From positions 1,567,878-1,631,877 of the forward strand of contig NC_021678.1 of assembly GCF_000247815.1 (NCBI RefSeq): a DNA stretch of 64,000 nt. Reading direction: 5' to 3'. Position numbers and translations under genes: made by a program. Shown in pieces: positions 42,284 through 53,144 of this stretch. Below the pieces are notes generated by a model. That model was not told the origin of the DNA. It saw only the letters and a program-made list of their open reading frames with translations, and searched no databases. Each line of letters begins with the position of its first letter. The first letter of the stretch is position 1. This DNA comes from Ficedula albicollis (Eukaryota > Chordata > Aves > Passeriformes > Muscicapidae).

Positions 42284-42583
42284 TTTCAATAAAAAGCGAG
42301 GGTATGTGTATGGTAAAACTGCATTTCCCACAAAGGAAATGCAGGGAAGCTTTGATCTCAGACTTCTATTGTACCTTAATAAAAAGCGAGGGTATGTGTA
42401 TGTGTAAAACTGCATTTCCCACAAAAGAAATGCAGGGAAGCTTTGATCCAGACTTCTATTGTACCTTAGGCATCTCTGGTCAATAAAAAGCGAGGGTATG
42501 TGTATGGTAAAACTGCATTTCCCACAAAGGAAATGCAGGGAAGCTTTGATCTCAGACTTCTATTGTACCTTAGGCATCTCTGG
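42284..42583 (+). repeat. Three-copy tandem repeat, 90-104 bp unit
   Basis: 'aaaaagcgagggtatgtgta' begins at 42291, 42381 and 42485. Copies two and three carry an additional 'ggcatctctggt' block that copy one lacks, which explains the unequal spacing. Each includes 'aaaactgcatttcccacaaa' and 'gaaatgcagggaagctttga', short complementary words ('gcatttccc' and 'ggaaatgc') able to form a small hairpin. Confidence 0.92.
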
Positions 42584-45500
42584 TACCTAAGCCAAAGTGT
42601 ATCTAGTTGAGAATGGAGTTTCACAATAATGCCATGGGAGATATTTTTAAGTATGCATGCTTGCTTTTTGTCCCTAGTTAACACTGTCTGATTTTCTAAG
42701 TATTGTCTAAATTTGAGCCATGTCATCAAGACTCCACATCAGAGCAGGACCCCTTGGTTCTTTAGAGTGCCTGGCATGGGAGGTTTCCATTCTGCTTGCC
42801 TTTTGAGAACAGGCTGCTTGGGACAGACAGAATACTTTGTGAGCCCTAGACCTTGCCTACACTATGGGGCCACTGGCAGATGCTGCCAAGCTGTTCTGGA
42901 GGTGACATTGTCCCACTAGAAGCCTTGACAGCCTCTCTGTCCCAGTATCCCGTTTGTGTAAATGTTCTGACCTTTCCTCTCAAGGGCCCTGAAAGCTGAT
43001 GTGAGTTTTTCCTCTTCCCCCATTGCTGTTTTTGTCAGGCAGCCCCCCCCTAAGATGTTCTACTCTCACTGCCTTGCCTTGGAGGGACGTGGCTGTGCTT
43101 GCCTCAGCCCCTTGCAGTGCTCCATCTGAGCAGCATTTTCCAAAAGGGATGGTCTGCAGACCATATACTTCCACTTGCAAGAGTCTTTCCCACCCCCTTG
43201 TTTTGTTACCCTCCTTCCTCCCCTCTTCTCTGCTCACAAAACATCTGTTTCCAGATGTTGTTCTTGAGTCTAATAAATGCAGCGAAAGGCCTTGAGTTAA
43301 TGTATTTACAATAGCTGGAGATGTTGGCTGCTGGTTAATGGCTCGTTCGAGCACACCAAGACCCCCATGTTTCCTGGGGGGGGGGAAGGCAGAAAAGCAG
43401 AAAGAGAATTGGAGTGGGGTTTTTCTCCCTGGTAAATGGTCTGAAAAGGGGAAGGTTAGTGGTGGGATTGAGCACATGGCCATCTCCAGGCAGTTGGCTT
43501 CATCTTCCAGTTATTGTACACATTATTTTTTAATGGAAGATTGTATTTTTAGTGAAGGAAGGTGAGGAAAGCCTGCTGCTGTTACCTGTCCCTTTTCAGG
43601 TGAAGAGCTGTTGTAGATACCTCATTGACTTGAACTGTGCTCATAGAAGGAAGAACTCATCCGTGCCCAAATATCCATTTCTGCCCTGTGGCATGGAGTG
43701 GTTCATGTCCACAGTACCTGCCTTGGGTCAAAGGGGGTTTATGGTCTATTGCTGTGAGACCATGTTGTGCCCTGTGAGGAATCCCCACATATCATGAGCA
43801 CTGTGTGTCTGTTGCACAGCAGTGCTGGGCTTTCTGTGAGGTGCTTTGCCCACGTACAGATGTCTGTGAGAAAGACAAAGTGCCTGTGCCACCTCAGGAC
43901 TGACCAAGCTGGAGTCTTGCCACACCTGCTTGTACCTGATCAATTCGCCCAGTGCCACGTGCTAGATGTGAAACTTTTTCATTGTACAGAGGAGTTCCAG
44001 CTGCTTTGGGAGGTTATATACAAGTTCTGTTTGCTGCAGTTCTTTGTATGTTTGTGCTGAGGTCCTTAACCGCCCTGGAAGACCTGTTAGAAGCGACGGA
44101 AGTGTGTGGTTACTGTCCTTGCAAGGAATTCCATCAACCTCCCCGAGGAAAGAGGGATACATCCTCAAGCTCAGGGCATTCTATGAGTCACCAGTTAGTG
44201 AAATCACTCCTGATTGCAAGTGAGTATTTGTTGCTACTCGGCCAACTTTGAGAGCCACCAACTTGCAGGAGGACTGGTTTCAGGCCAGCACTCACCTCCT
44301 CTCAGGCTGTTGGGAGAGCTGAAGTCTGGGCTGTGCTCAACTCAAGGAGTGCTGAGATGGTTCCACGTGTCAGGCCTGTCTCTGGAGGCAGCTTTTTTGT
44401 TGAGCAGTGCTGCAGACTCGACGTGTGCAGTTGGCTCAGGTTTGTGGCTAAATTAGTCCATCTTTATTGGCATGGGATGACAGGGCTCCCTTAATCTCGT
44501 GGGTAGAAAAATTACCTTCCTGCACATCTGCAGCTAAGGCTTCTGCATGAAACCCATCTAAGTGCAGCTCCCCAGCCTGCAGCAGCTATGACATACCCTC
44601 TAAATGAGCTGATCAGCTGGAGAGGGGCTGGCGGGGAGGCAGGAAAAGGCACTTAGAGAGTCATTCAGGCGATGCTCGTGTCTGGACAGCAGGGATCTGT
44701 ATCAAAAATCAGCGCAAAAGAGCAGAGAGCTCTCCCCAGCCAGTGTGGGGAAATGAGATGTAGACACCCAGCAGATTGCCATTTTTAGCTTGGAGGGTGA
44801 GTTTTTGTGATTTCAGTGCTTAGGTTGGTGTAAAGGGGGAAAAGAGAGACAGCCTTAGGTAAAAGTTTGTATAACACAGGCAGGTAGCTGCAGTTCAACC
44901 CCAGTCTTTAGGCAGTGTACTGCAGCACTCTCTAGAACACCCTGCACCACTTGCTAGCTGGTGTTTTCCCGAGAAGATCTCTGCTTTTCAAACACTGTAT
45001 CATCAGCCTGTAAGCATCTCCCTTTCATTTCTCTCTGTCTACTTATTTGCTGTGATTGCAGGTGGTATCTTGGGTAACTCCCATGGACTGTGGTTTACCT
45101 CTGGCAGAGCCAGACTTCTCCATTTTATTTTTGTGTAATGAAACAGGCTGCTAGCACAGGGAGAGACTGGGCAGGGGGCAGGAGACTGGGGTGGCTACAC
45201 CTCCTGAACAAATAGACACCCTTTGTGCACCGTGTCTGTGGGTTACACATCTCTGCCCTGCTCATATGAAAAACTGTTGAAAGGCTGCAGCCGTCAGAGG
45301 GGTGTTCTCCGTGCGTGCCGGAACAGCAGCGCAAATTTGAGCAGCGAGATGACAAGAAACCCACTAGAAGAAATAAAGAAAGGATTTCCTGCCTCACAGA
45401 CTCTGAAACCCCATTTTGGGAAGTGAGTGGCTGTGAAAGGCATGAGGCCATTCAGAGAATTGGGGCTGTGTGCTACCGGCCCCTCAGAGAGTTTGTCTGG

Positions 45501-46254
45501 TGGAAGAGAAGCAGCTCGCCTTAACCTGCTCCCAGAAGATCCATTTCTTCCAGCCCCCTGAAACAGAGACCAAGCCAGAGATGGATATGAGTTTTCTCTG
45601 CCAGTTAATTTCCAGCACAGACTGCACGCAAAATCTTCATTTAAAACGTGTAAATGACAGCGAAAGAGCCACAAGGGAGCCAGATTTTAAGAGACCAATT
45701 TGCTGCCTGGGTTTTAATGACTCTGCACCACGGTGAGCTCTGTGCTGCTTCACCGCTGAGCGTGCTCAAGGAGAGGACGAAAGAATGGACAGACAGACAG
45801 GCAGGGGCTCAGCAGAGCCTGCATGTCACCCCGGAGGATAAAATATTGTATCTCCTGCTCAGGAAAACTGGGAGAGGTGGCCCTCCCTTGCTCCTGAAGA
45901 ACAGAAGGAGGCTTTGTTTCCCAGACGCATGGCTCGGAGCTGCCCTCCGGCACGTTTTGGGGAGACTGCTCCCTGCCAAAGGGGGACTGTCTGTCTGGTG
46001 CCCCGTGCCTGGTGGGACACGGAGATGATGGGAAGTTCTGCTTCACTAGAGGGCCTCAGCAGATCAGTTCCTCTGAACGCCCTTGGCAGGTTGTGCCCCC
46101 AGATCAGCCCCCAGATGTTCCCCCCTTGCGCTGCAGCTCGCCCGCCTGGGGTGCGTCTCCCTGCTGCCCTTCGCTTGTTTCTTGCAGAGCCCTCAGCTGC
46201 CAGCTCTTGTCTCCAGATGTTTCCCTCTGCTTCTCGCCCTGCCTGGCTGCTCTC

Positions 46255-46557
<303 letters not shown>

Positions 46558-46710
46558 GGGGACGCGGCAGCCCGTTTGTACCATCCCATAAAAGCGCTCT
46601 CGGCTGCCTGGAGGAAAGGAAGACTCTAGGCTGGTGCGAGCCCAGCCTCTGCTTTACAATCTCTTTCCTGCCACTATAAATAACCTCGGCGAGAGTCACT
46701 TCAAAGGGAA
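46558..46710 (+). promoter_or_regulatory. COL13A1: COL13A1 core promoter with TATA box
   Basis: TATAAATA occurs at 46675-46682 in GC-rich surroundings, on the same strand as COL13A1 and about 700 bp before its start codon. A start site near 46705-46712 would give a leader of roughly 675 nt. Start sites elsewhere in the CpG-rich region, or a spliced leader, cannot be excluded from sequence alone. The assembly artefact immediately upstream breaks the true distal promoter. Confidence 0.55.
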
Positions 46711-46804
46711 GGGCTGGCGGCGGAGAGGTGGTTTGGGGACCGAGCGGGACAGGGGCGTCCCACTGCCCGATCCCACCCCGGCGCTTTGCATAAATAAATA
46801 AATC

Positions 46805-46960
46805 ATGCAGCGAGGGAGAGGTGGAGAGAGAGGGCGAGCAGAGGAGGTTACTTTGGGAAGCCGCGCAGCTCGCTCATCCCAGCCCCGTAGTTCGGAGGGA
46901 GTGTGTCATGTTACAGGGGAGCCACGATCAGCCAGAGCACAGCGTCGCCGGAGCAGCTGA
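46805..46960 (+). other. Upstream ORF 1 in COL13A1 leader (51 codons)
   Basis: The first ATG after the predicted start site opens a 51-codon Arg/Gly/Glu-rich frame ending in TGA at 46958-46960. It overlaps upstream ORF 2 in another frame. No homology is claimed. Its likely role, if translated, is to reduce initiation at the COL13A1 start. Confidence 0.45.
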
Positions 46961-47024
46961 GAATTACCTCTCTCTAATGGGGACTTTCATGTGCGAGCTC
47001 CTGGCCAGCCTGCGAAGGAACTGA
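46908..47024 (+). other. Upstream ORF 2 in COL13A1 leader (38 codons)
   Basis: ATG at 46908 with two further in-frame ATGs, ending in TGA at 47024. It overlaps the end of upstream ORF 1 in another frame. No family recognised. Confidence 0.45.
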
Positions 47025-47175
47025 AACTGACAGCTTAGAAAGAATCAAAAACCTACCAGCGAACCAAAAGACTGAAATACAGGAGGGAAAAAAAAAAAAT
47101 CAATCTCGATCAGATTATTTTTTTCCCCCTCGCACTCTTTGCTCCAGTTGGATCCCTTTTTTCTGCACCCCTTTT

Positions 47176-47205
47176 ATGTGTGTGTGGTTTGTTTTTATTT
47201 TTTAA
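47176..47205 (+). other. Upstream ORF 3 in COL13A1 leader (9 codons)
   Basis: A minimal frame from ATG at 47176 to TAA at 47203-47205 within a T/G-rich stretch. It ends 176 bp before the COL13A1 start. Confidence 0.35.
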
Positions 47206-47294
47206 AGACACCCCCCCGCCCCAGTCCACTTTTGTCATTATTGCTGTCACTTGTGATTTGCTGCCACCGGGATCCCCTTCGACGTTCTTTTCCT

Positions 47295-47330
47295 ATGCCT
47301 TCTGGATTGTGCTTCTCGGAGCAGGAGTGA
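47295..47330 (+). other. Upstream ORF 4 in COL13A1 leader (11 codons)
   Basis: ATG at 47295 to TGA at 47328-47330, ending 51 bp before the main start. This is close enough to influence reinitiation if the leader is unspliced. Confidence 0.4.
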
Positions 47331-47333
47331 AGC

Positions 47334-47361
47334 TTTATTTATTCTATTTATTTATTTATTG
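47334..47361 (+). repeat. (TTTA)n tract just before the COL13A1 start
   Basis: A TTTATTTATT-type run with one interruption lies 21-48 bp before the start codon and is followed by 'gtttctcag'. It contains several ATTTA pentamers. The ending also resembles a weak 3' splice site, so the coding exon could begin at about 47370 if the leader is spliced. Confidence 0.6.
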
Positions 47362-47381
47362 TTTCTCAGGACAGGGAGGGA

Positions 47382-47684
47382 ATGTTGGAGGAGAAGAGCT
47401 GGAAAGGCGTCGACGAAGCAGCTTTTGACAGGGGGTGTGTGGCTCCCCCCAGGAGCGGCGATGGGGAGAGATGCTGCCGCCTCCCCCTGCTGCTGGGCTC
47501 GGGGCTGCCCGGCGTCTCCCTGCTCTCTCTGGTGCTCAGCCTCCTGCTGTACTTTCGGACCTCCGACCTGCAGTCCCGCGTGTCCCACTTGGAAGCGGGC
47601 AGACCCGCACAGCTCCCTGCCTGGCTCTCAGCAGACCAAATGGAGACGGCTATTTTGGGAAGAGTTGACCAACTGCTCAATGAG
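47382..47684 (+). CDS. COL13A1: Collagen alpha-1(XIII) chain, exon 1 (cytosolic, transmembrane and coiled-coil part)
   Basis: This exon encodes the first 101 residues of type II transmembrane collagen XIII, a homotrimeric MACIT collagen that matures neuromuscular junctions and supports cell-matrix adhesion. Residues 1-33 form the cytosolic tail. Residues ~34-57 (LLLGSGLPGVSLLSLVLSLL) are one membrane-spanning helix. Residues 58-101 are the membrane-proximal coiled-coil trimerisation region. Identification rests on FRTSDLQSRVSHLEA and QMETAILGRVDQLLNE, which closely match the human chain as I remember it. The start was chosen at 47382 because it has G at -3 and gives the expected length and type II topology. 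The exon ends GAG|gtcggt in phase 0. That donor keeps GT and a +5 G but has an unusual C at +3. Between the coiled coil and TM the bird has extra residues (RPAQLPAWLSAD) compared with human from memory. Confidence 0.93.
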
Positions 47685-50459
47685 GTCGGTGTTCTTTCGT
47701 TTTGCACGTGTAGTTTGCGGTGCTATCGGTTTTAGGCACGTGCACCCTTGCGTAGTCACGTTATCCGTTTTTTTCCCCCCTTCCTTAAAAATGTATCTCC
47801 TCACAAGTGATGCTGCTGCTAGGTTGAGTTCCCTGTTCCTTCGGGTCCCTCCCACCTCTCAAACTTGGCGTTTCTTCTTCTCAGCCCATGCCGTGGCTGA
47901 AGCCTGCACTTTGCAAAGAGGAAAACCTCACCCCTGGTCCTGGTGGGGAGGCAAGAACCTCCAGCCCTTCTCTTCGGGAGTCTTTCATGCTGAAAGAGTT
48001 AGAATTAGAGCTAGAGGGGTTCAGCATGGGTTTGAGCTCCAGGAGAGGGACAGGCAAGGCGTGTCGCAGCCAGCATGACTATGGGAAGAGGTGGTTGCCG
48101 GCACACCAGTGTTGTGATGGGCTGGCATTGCTGCTGTACCAGCCCTGACCCCTTCCACAGCTCCTGGCTCAGGAAAATGACACACACTGGCATTGCCAGG
48201 ACGGTTTCTGGTACTGCCAAGGCATCAATGCAGAGCATATGGCTGTGTTATACTCACTTGAGTCCCATCCAAACTCCACTGGATCTGTGGGCTCTCCCCT
48301 GATGATGGGGGAATGCTGCTACTGGCTTCAGCAGGTCAATAAAGAGGGCCCAAAAGTGCAGGTCATTGTGGCTGACACGTTTTACCTTGCTGCGTTGTTG
48401 CTGCTGGGGGCTGTCTGTGTTCCTCTACCCTGGCTGCGATGAGTATTCCTTGCCTTGTTGGGCTTTGAAGTGGTGTTGACATGTGTCAGGGAGCAGATGG
48501 TGGCTCATGTCTCTGAACTCTCCAGACAGGTCCCCACTGACCTGTTCCCACAGCTCTAGGAGAGGCCTGGGTGTGAAATTCAGGGCCAGAACCATTTCCA
48601 CCCACCTCTCCTTTTCTCTGTTTACTTAGCTTTGGCTTGAGTCATGCTGGAGAGATCCCTGGGGCTAGCCCAAAAACTGTTTGTATCTGAGAAAAATCCC
48701 TCATGGGCTGCTATTGCCAAATGAGGTGAGGAATGGCATGATCAGAGTTCTGACTACTGGGACCTGCCTTGGGCAGTGCTGCCTGGCACCTGGGGTGACC
48801 TGGACCCCCTCCTGCATTCTAGGAGCAGTGAAAGTCTGTGGTGAGGAGTTTAAACCTACAGCTGACAGGCTCTGCTTCTGTTTATGGGTCTTGTGAGGGC
48901 AGTCCCTGGATCTGATGGGGTGTGCAGTCAAAAGCTGTGATCCTTCAGTTAGCAAACACCGCAGGAGCTGAGAGATACGGTTTTGAGTTGCCTCTTTGGA
49001 TGAGGAATAAGGGAAATACAGGGTCCATGGGGCAATATCCTACTTTAAAAAGGGGTTTGGGGAGGCAGAAGCATTGTGAGTGATTGGATCTGTGCCCTGT
49101 GGTTGCACTCTGATGCAGGGACTCCTTCCCTGCCACCAGGCAGGGGATGAGTGCAGCAATCCCTCTGTTGCTGCTGGCATGAGTCTGCTGGGAAGTCGGA
49201 GTTTATCTCTACTGAGATTTGAGAAGTGCCACCTCAGTCCTCCCAGGATTGGTGCCTGGGGCCAGATGGCCCCGTGTCCTGCTGGCTCTGCTGGCACTGG
49301 CACCTTTACACCTTTTTATAGCTCAGCTTAGCGAGGAAATGGGGGTCTCAGCACCCCTGTTTCCTGAGCAGCCCCTCCTGTGCTCCTGGGGGTGGCCACA
49401 GTCCCCACTGCAGCCAGGGTGGGGAGCAGCTGTAGGACAGGAACTTGAGGGGCCAGCACTTGCTCCTGAGTACCACCAGTGTTACCAGCTCCATCCTGGG
49501 CCGCAGCTTCAAAAAAAGCTTGGAGAAAAGTGCTGGAGACTGTGGAGGAGGAGGGATGCCTGACCCACATCTCCTGTCCCTTTATACTTGTGAAGGTCTG
49601 ATGCCCATGGGGGAGGAGGGCTCTGTCCCGTGGGGAGGAGACCCTTGCCAGCTGTGCTGCCCACTTCTGCTAAGAATCTAAACCTCATCTCCACTCTCAG
49701 CCAGACACACTGGCATGGACCAAGCAGCTCGAGGTCCAGGGCAAGGGGCTGCTGGTGGACAGATGGTGCTGTGCCATATGAGGCTTTTGATTAGGAAAGA
49801 GAAATCCTTCCGGTCCTCCTTTTCATTATATCTGAAATGGAGCCCTGACTGACTGGTGAGGGGCAAGGATGGAATGAAACAGGGTAGATAAAGGGAACAG
49901 GGAAAGGATAGGTGGAAAAAAAGTAAAGAAAGCAAAATAAGTTGTGCTGACCATGACTGGGGGAGAGGGGTTGCAGATGGGTTTGCTGTGATGGACGTGA
50001 AAGTGGGATATTCATCTCCCCCTGCTCAGACCCTCCCCGCCTCTCATTGCCACATCCTCACAGTTTCCTGGTGTTTCAACCTTAATGGGTTTCACAGCTG
50101 CCAGCTCAGTGTTATCCATCACAAAATAAAACAGCAAAGCTTTAAAGGAACCCCAGCTTTAGGAAAAGCTGGTCGGAGGTGGGTGGGGAGGTGGGAGGGG
50201 AGGCACAGCACAGGAGCACGTTTCTAGCTCTGGTGGCTGTGAACTTGAGCTGATGGGATGTGAAGAAGTGAAGTCTGTGAGGATTGATAGAGGAGCTCTG
50301 AGGTTGTGCTCAGAACCTGGAGTGTGTAATGCCCTGCAGTCTGGGCCACGACTGTGCCCAGGGTGTTCCCAAGGGCCTGCGAGGGCTAGCACACAGATTG
50401 CACTGAGAAGTGCCAATTGCCAAAGTCCTTTTAGGGGCCTTTCTTCTAGATGCACAAAT

Positions 50460-50551
50460 AAAGCACAGTGGCAGGGGGAGGAGCTGGGTTGGTTTCCTTT
50501 AGATGAAAGCACAGTGACAGGGGGAGGAGCTGGGTTGGTTTCCTTTAGATG
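50460..50551 (+). repeat. 46-bp tandem duplication, 2 copies
   Basis: 'aaagcacagtggcaggggga' and its near-copy with 'gtgacag' start 46 bp apart (50460, 50506). Both continue through 'gctgggttggtttccttt'. Inside COL13A1 intron 1. Confidence 0.93.
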
Positions 50552-51346
50552 TTCATTTGAAGGCAGCTGGTGGGGATGTTTTCTCCATCTCAGATCCTGG
50601 TTTTCCAGCACTGGTGGCTGACTGTGACAGAGTTTCCATCTCAGCTCAGGAGGAGCGAGGAGAGGGCAGCTGATGCTTTCCCAGAAGCAGCCTGACCACT
50701 GCTTTATTTGCTACTGTGTAAACCTCTGCCTGGTGTAGGCGAGTACCACAAGGGAATTTTCTGCCAGACTCAAATTGACTAGGTTTTCTTGTAAAAACAT
50801 CTGTGCTGAACGGGCCAGAAGCAGGTAGTACAGGGAGAGCTTTAACTCCACGTAGGAATTCGAATTCCTCTGCATTTATGAGACATCATAAAATCATACA
50901 AGGAACACAAATAAACTCACTAGTGGCATTTGCAAGAGAGGCAAAGCTTTCCAAAAAAGAAAACAAGGTCCTTTCCCATGCTGGGTAACATTTGGTGCTG
51001 TTTTACTTGCCAGAAACTCATCAGGGTGGAGAGCAGGACGGATATAGTGCTGTTCCCAGAATTTGTGAGTTTGTAGAGATAGAAACTTGTATGTGTGATG
51101 CAACAGCAGGTAATGCTGTGCACCCTGGGGGAAGATCAGCTGCCCCTCAGCCTTCTCAGGGGCTTCTGTTGAAGGTGTTTGTTGAGGCTTTAGTGATTCT
51201 GAAGGGTTTCAGGAATGTGCCTGTGAATGGGGAGGGAGCACTGATCCTCACTGCTTTCCCAGTTGTCTCATTTCCCTGGAACTCTTTGCTTACTTGTGAA
51301 CTCAAAGGAGGGACACCAGAAAACTCCCTTTCCCTCCTGACTTGAA

Positions 51347-51490
51347 GCATTTCCCCCCCTTTTTTAATTCCATGTCTCAAAGCACACTGCACAGGGGATT
51401 TTCCCCCCTTTTTTTAATTCCATGTCTCAAAGCACACTGCGCATTTCCCCCCCTTTTTTAATTCCATGTCTCAAAGCACACTGCACAGGG
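51347..51490 (+). repeat. Three-copy tandem repeat, 44-50 bp
   Basis: Three copies of a C7-T7 block followed by 'aattccatgtctcaaagcac' occur with spacings of 50 and 44 bp. Copy one and copy three start 'gcatttcccc', copy two starts 'ggattttcccc'. Inside COL13A1 intron 1. Confidence 0.93.
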
Positions 51491-52955
51491 TCTTCGAGCT
51501 TGTTCTAAGCATCCCCTGACTACATCTTCAGCTTAGTGTTCTTCAGCTCACAATCATGGGATCTGCTTTTTTTCTTTCAGCTTCTCTGGTAGCTGAGTCC
51601 CATTTCCTTTCAGCTGCTTGCCAATCCCTGTGCCTAGGTGGTGTCGTTTCCAAGCTTTTTCCTCCACCTGGGAGGACCCACTGCTCGCTTTTGCTTTGTG
51701 CCACATGGTCCCACGATCCCAGGAGCTGGGCCTTTAAGAAAAAACGGGCAAATTGGAGGTAAAACAATAAGAGTTAACAAAACCACCCACCCCTGAAATC
51801 GTCCTGATGGTTGTAATAGATTATCTATTTAAAATGTGTTTCTCTTAGCTCTTGGAGATAGTGGTGGGAAATGATTTCACCTCCCCGGGTGACTGCAAAC
51901 AACTGGGAATGCTAAAGAGCTATTAATCTGCCCCCTTTGAAGAAGTGCCCTCCCTCTCACCTAATCTCAAGTGCCCATCCAAAACAGGCTCTTGCAAGAT
52001 TTAGGAGACCACAGCCACGGTCCTTTAGTGTCAGAAGTGGTCTTGCTGTGGCTGCTGTGTCCACCCATGTCAGCCCTGTCCTGTCAGCCTGTGGTGAGTT
52101 AACAAAAGCCCTGGGAAAAGCCCGTGCTGACTTTGCTGCCCGTTCCCAGCAGGTGTTCTGGGGATTTTCCCTTTCCTCACACTCGGCAATGTGCAGTGGC
52201 TCCCTAAATCCACGGAGGTGATCAGCTGTGGCTCCAGCGCTGGCAAAGGCTTTTTCCAGCCACTTGCCGTGGTGCAGGGGGAAGATGCAGCTGTTGCATC
52301 ACTGAATAAAGTGACAGACGACAGCAAGCTGGCTCTGCTGACAAAGCAATCCCCTCCACAGGAAGTGTTTCCAACTTTTATGTTGCTGCTCTTGATGTTA
52401 CACGCTCCAGGTATCCCCCAGGTGAAAAAGCAAGCCCCAGATCCCAGGACGGAGACTGCATACACTAGATTCCCAGAGCCTACCTTCTTCCAAATTTTGC
52501 TTACATTTGGTTTGCTCCCCGAATTTTGCTTACAGAAGCCAACCTTGCCCTAAAATTGAATTGTTTTCTGTTGCCTGGGAATGAAAGTTTTCTCTTGGAA
52601 ACGACTTTTCTAGCGGGAAGTACATTTGGTTTGCTCTCCTGAAGAAAGCCAGCTTCTTGTGTTGGACCAGGCAATATTTTGCACAGTGGAAACGAGGGAA
52701 GCAGAAAAGGCTGGGGGGGTTTGTTTTGTTTCACCATCTCCACCCAAAGTTGAGCTGAGGTCTCCAAGAGCCAAGGATTTTTTCTGTGGCAGTGTTTGTT
52801 TAATAGACTCTGCAGGAGAATGAATGCCAGGCTAAATGGTATTTATCCTAAGTTTTGCCTCCCACTAAAGGAGAGCAATCTTTTGGCATCACTGCCCTTT
52901 GGGGATGTGCAGAGCTCCCAGGCTTGAGGGAGACACGAGGGATGGGGGAGAATAT

Positions 52956-53144
52956 CCAAATGGTTCTAAGTGTGTGATGGTGCACAAGGCTGTGCTCCAG
53001 CCTGCCCAGCAGCACCAGCACCTCCCTCCTCAGGGGCCCCTGTCCTGTCCAAATGGTTCTAAGTGTGTGATGGCTGCATGGTGATGGTGCACAGGGCTGT
53101 GCTCCAGCCTGCCCAGCACCTCCCTCCTCAGGGGCCCCTGTCCT
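52956..53144 (+). repeat. 93-bp tandem duplication with internal indels
   Basis: 'ccaaatggttctaagtgtgt' begins at 52956 and 53049. The second copy has an added 'ctgcatggtgatgg' and lacks an internal 'agcacc' block. Both end 'ctcaggggcccctgtcc'. Inside COL13A1 intron 1. Confidence 0.9.

Noticed and set aside
45315..45736. Two overlapping charged frames that look protein-like
   Set aside because: No recognised family, no start in good context and no supporting splice sites. Left as chance open frames.
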